A stretch of DNA of 64,000 nt from Bacteroidota bacterium (lineage in GTDB: Bacteria > Bacteroidota > Bacteroidia > Chitinophagales > Chitinophagaceae). The stretch is from NCBI GenBank assembly GCA_016868815.1, contig VGFQ01000012.1:16028-80027 (forward strand), in the 5' to 3' direction. Position numbers and translations under genes: made by a program. Under the pieces are notes generated by a model, which ran no database searches, was not told where the DNA came from, and saw only the letters and a list, made by a program, of their open reading frames with translations. Positions 63,075-64,000 of this stretch are shown here, piece by piece. Each line of letters begins with the position of its first letter. Position 1 is the first letter of the stretch.

Positions 63075-63889
63075 TGCAGGGAAAGTCTGTCATCCTCACC
63101 GGAGCTGCCGGTGGTATCGGCCGGGCCATCGCCCAAAAGTTTGCGGCGGAAGGCTGTCGGCTAACCCTCGTCGACATGGAAGAGGCTGCCCTCCACTCGC
63201 TGGCAGAAGTGCTCAAGGCACATCCCGGTGCCGATGTTTTGGTGTTGTCCGGCGACTTGGCCGCTCCTGCCTTCCTACAGCAGGTGGCCCATGAGGCGGT
63301 CGCGCGTTGGGGACGCATCGACGTCTTGGTCAACAACGCGGCCTGGCGGCGACTCGGTAGTCTACGGCAGATCAGTCTGGATGATTGGCAACGGACGATC
63401 GATGTTTGCCTCACTGCGCCAGCCTTCCTGGGAAGGGCTGTGGCGGAGGTCATGGAACGCACAGGCACGGGCGGGGTCATCGTGAATGTCTCCAGTATGA
63501 TGTCTGAGCGGCCGGCAGGGAATAGTCCGGGTTATATTGCCGCTAAGGCAGGCCTGGAGGGGTTGACAAGAGAGATGGCCGTCACCTATGGCCGCAGCCG
63601 CATACGGGCTGTCTGTGTACGGCCTGGGTACATCGACACGGGCCTCAGCCACGACTATGAGACAGACACTACGGCCCGCGGGTTGACCGACCGGCTGGGG
63701 GGCTATCTGACAGACGCCACTCCCCTGAGCAGTCCGGGGCAGCCGGAGGAAGTGGCAGAGGCCATCTGCTGGCTGGCTTCACCGGCAGCCGCTTTTATCT
63801 CCGGCACCTGCCTGACCATCGACGGAGGATTCACCCATAACCTAAACAGCTATCCGCTCAAACACCAGCAGTTCCCCGATGAGTACTAG
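63071..63889 (+). CDS. SDR family oxidoreductase
   Basis: A 272-residue classical short-chain dehydrogenase. It has SVILTGAAGGIGRAIA, VLVNNAAW, the catalytic Ser in VNVSSMM and GYIAAKAGLEG, and ends SGTCLTIDGGF as in sugar-alcohol and 3-ketoacyl reductases. The NNAA variation instead of NNAG is common. It is coupled to the aspartoacylase-like gene and overlaps the threonine-synthase-like gene by 11 bases, so all three probably act on one cytoplasmic intermediate. The substrate is unknown. Confidence 0.9.
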   Translation: MMQGKSVILTGAAGGIGRAIAQKFAAEGCRLTLVDMEEAALHSLAEVLKAHPGADVLVLSGDLAAPAFLQQVAHEAVARWGRIDVLVNNAAWRRLGSLRQISLDDWQRTIDVCLTAPAFLGRAVAEVMERTGTGGVIVNVSSMMSERPAGNSPGYIAAKAGLEGLTREMAVTYGRSRIRAVCVRPGYIDTGLSHDYETDTTARGLTDRLGGYLTDATPLSSPGQPEEVAEAICWLASPAAAFISGTCLTIDGGFTHNLNSYPLKHQQFPDEY

Positions 63890-64000
63890 CCTGTGGACGT
63901 ATGAGCCTTATCTCGTGCCGGTGGAGCCGTCTGCCCGGGTCATCCTTGGAGAAGGGCATACCCCCTTGGTGAGGTCCAAGCGCATCGGACCCGGTTTGGG
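63879..64000 (+). CDS. Threonine synthase-like PLP enzyme, N-terminal fragment (runs off window)
   Basis: Only the first 40 codons are in the window, too short for the ORF track. The frame from the ATG at 63879 reads MSTSLWTYEPYLVPVEPSAR, then the fold-type II opening LGEGHTPLVRSKRIGPGLG, as in threonine synthase and threonine/serine dehydratase-like enzymes. It overlaps the SDR stop by 11 bases. Whether it is biosynthetic threonine synthase or a catabolic relative cannot be told from this piece, but its place in the operon argues for the latter. Confidence 0.75.
   Translation, partial: MSTSLWTYEPYLVPVEPSARVILGEGHTPLVRSKRIGPGL

Noticed and set aside
1-64000. tRNA genes, CRISPR arrays, insertion sequences, prophage
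   Set aside because: Intergenic regions were read on both strands; no cloverleaf, repeat-spacer pattern, transposase or integrase was found.

Overview
The window is a chromosomal segment of a Bacteroidota bacterium, most likely Chitinophagia or Chitinophagaceae-like. The evidence is the C-terminal part of the type IX secretion/gliding protein SprA, a SusC/SusD pair, the short Bacteroidota forms of AMP nucleosidase and DUF3467, a CcmD-family small protein next to CcmB/CcmC, and promoters of the Bacteroidota type (TTG, 19-20 bases, TAnnTTTG) in front of queA and susC. Shine-Dalgarno sequences are mostly absent, so starts were chosen from signal peptides, family N-termini and gene overlaps. No tRNA, rRNA, CRISPR array, phage gene or transposase was seen.

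Layout. 1-8.3 kb: sprA (5' end outside the window), an SDR, an alpha/beta hydrolase, a DUF4105 protein and a secreted jelly-roll protein. 8.3-18.6 kb: housekeeping and envelope genes (guaB, dprA, a PorE-like TPR/propeller/OmpA protein, queE, folD, a coupled pair of outer-membrane proteins of which one carries ComEA-type helix-hairpin-helix motifs, DUF3467, radC). 18.7-24.6 kb: prs-rplY-pth, an FAH-family hydrolase, then a malonate module (matB-type synthetase, madL, madM). 24.9-34.8 kb: queA, a fused double-ATPase ABC protein, AMP nucleosidase, a solitary HsdR_N protein, gdhA, ccmDCB, tdk, a conserved unknown protein and waaA. 34.9-42.2 kb: one compact nucleotide-sugar run (DegT aminotransferase, UDP-glucose dehydrogenase, UDP-xylose synthase, a second UDP-sugar dehydrogenase, rfbB, rfbC, rfbD). 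42.2-46.3 kb: OsmC, metZ, galK and a lipoprotein aldose epimerase. 46.4-49.8 kb: an accessory cassette of a Tat-type amidohydrolase, a beta-propeller dehydrogenase-like lipoprotein without a haem domain, and a HiPIP-like iron-sulfur lipoprotein.

49.8-64 kb is the most distinctive region and looks like a single regulon. A FadR-type GntR regulator sits between a leftward operon (pyruvate-aldolase-type DHDPS/NAL family enzyme, SGNH esterase, three sialidase-like BNR proteins) and a rightward operon (SusC, SusD, terminator, fourth sialidase-like protein, aspartoacylase-like metallohydrolase, SDR, threonine-synthase-like enzyme running off the end). The same palindrome, ATATGT-N3-ACATAT, which fits the GntR half-site rule, lies in front of both arms. 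The locus has the shape of a scavenging system: outer-membrane import, exo-acting hydrolases, de-esterification, aldol cleavage and side-chain processing. It lacks NanE/NanK-type genes, so ordinary N-acetylneuraminate catabolism is not supported by what is visible and the substrate remains open.
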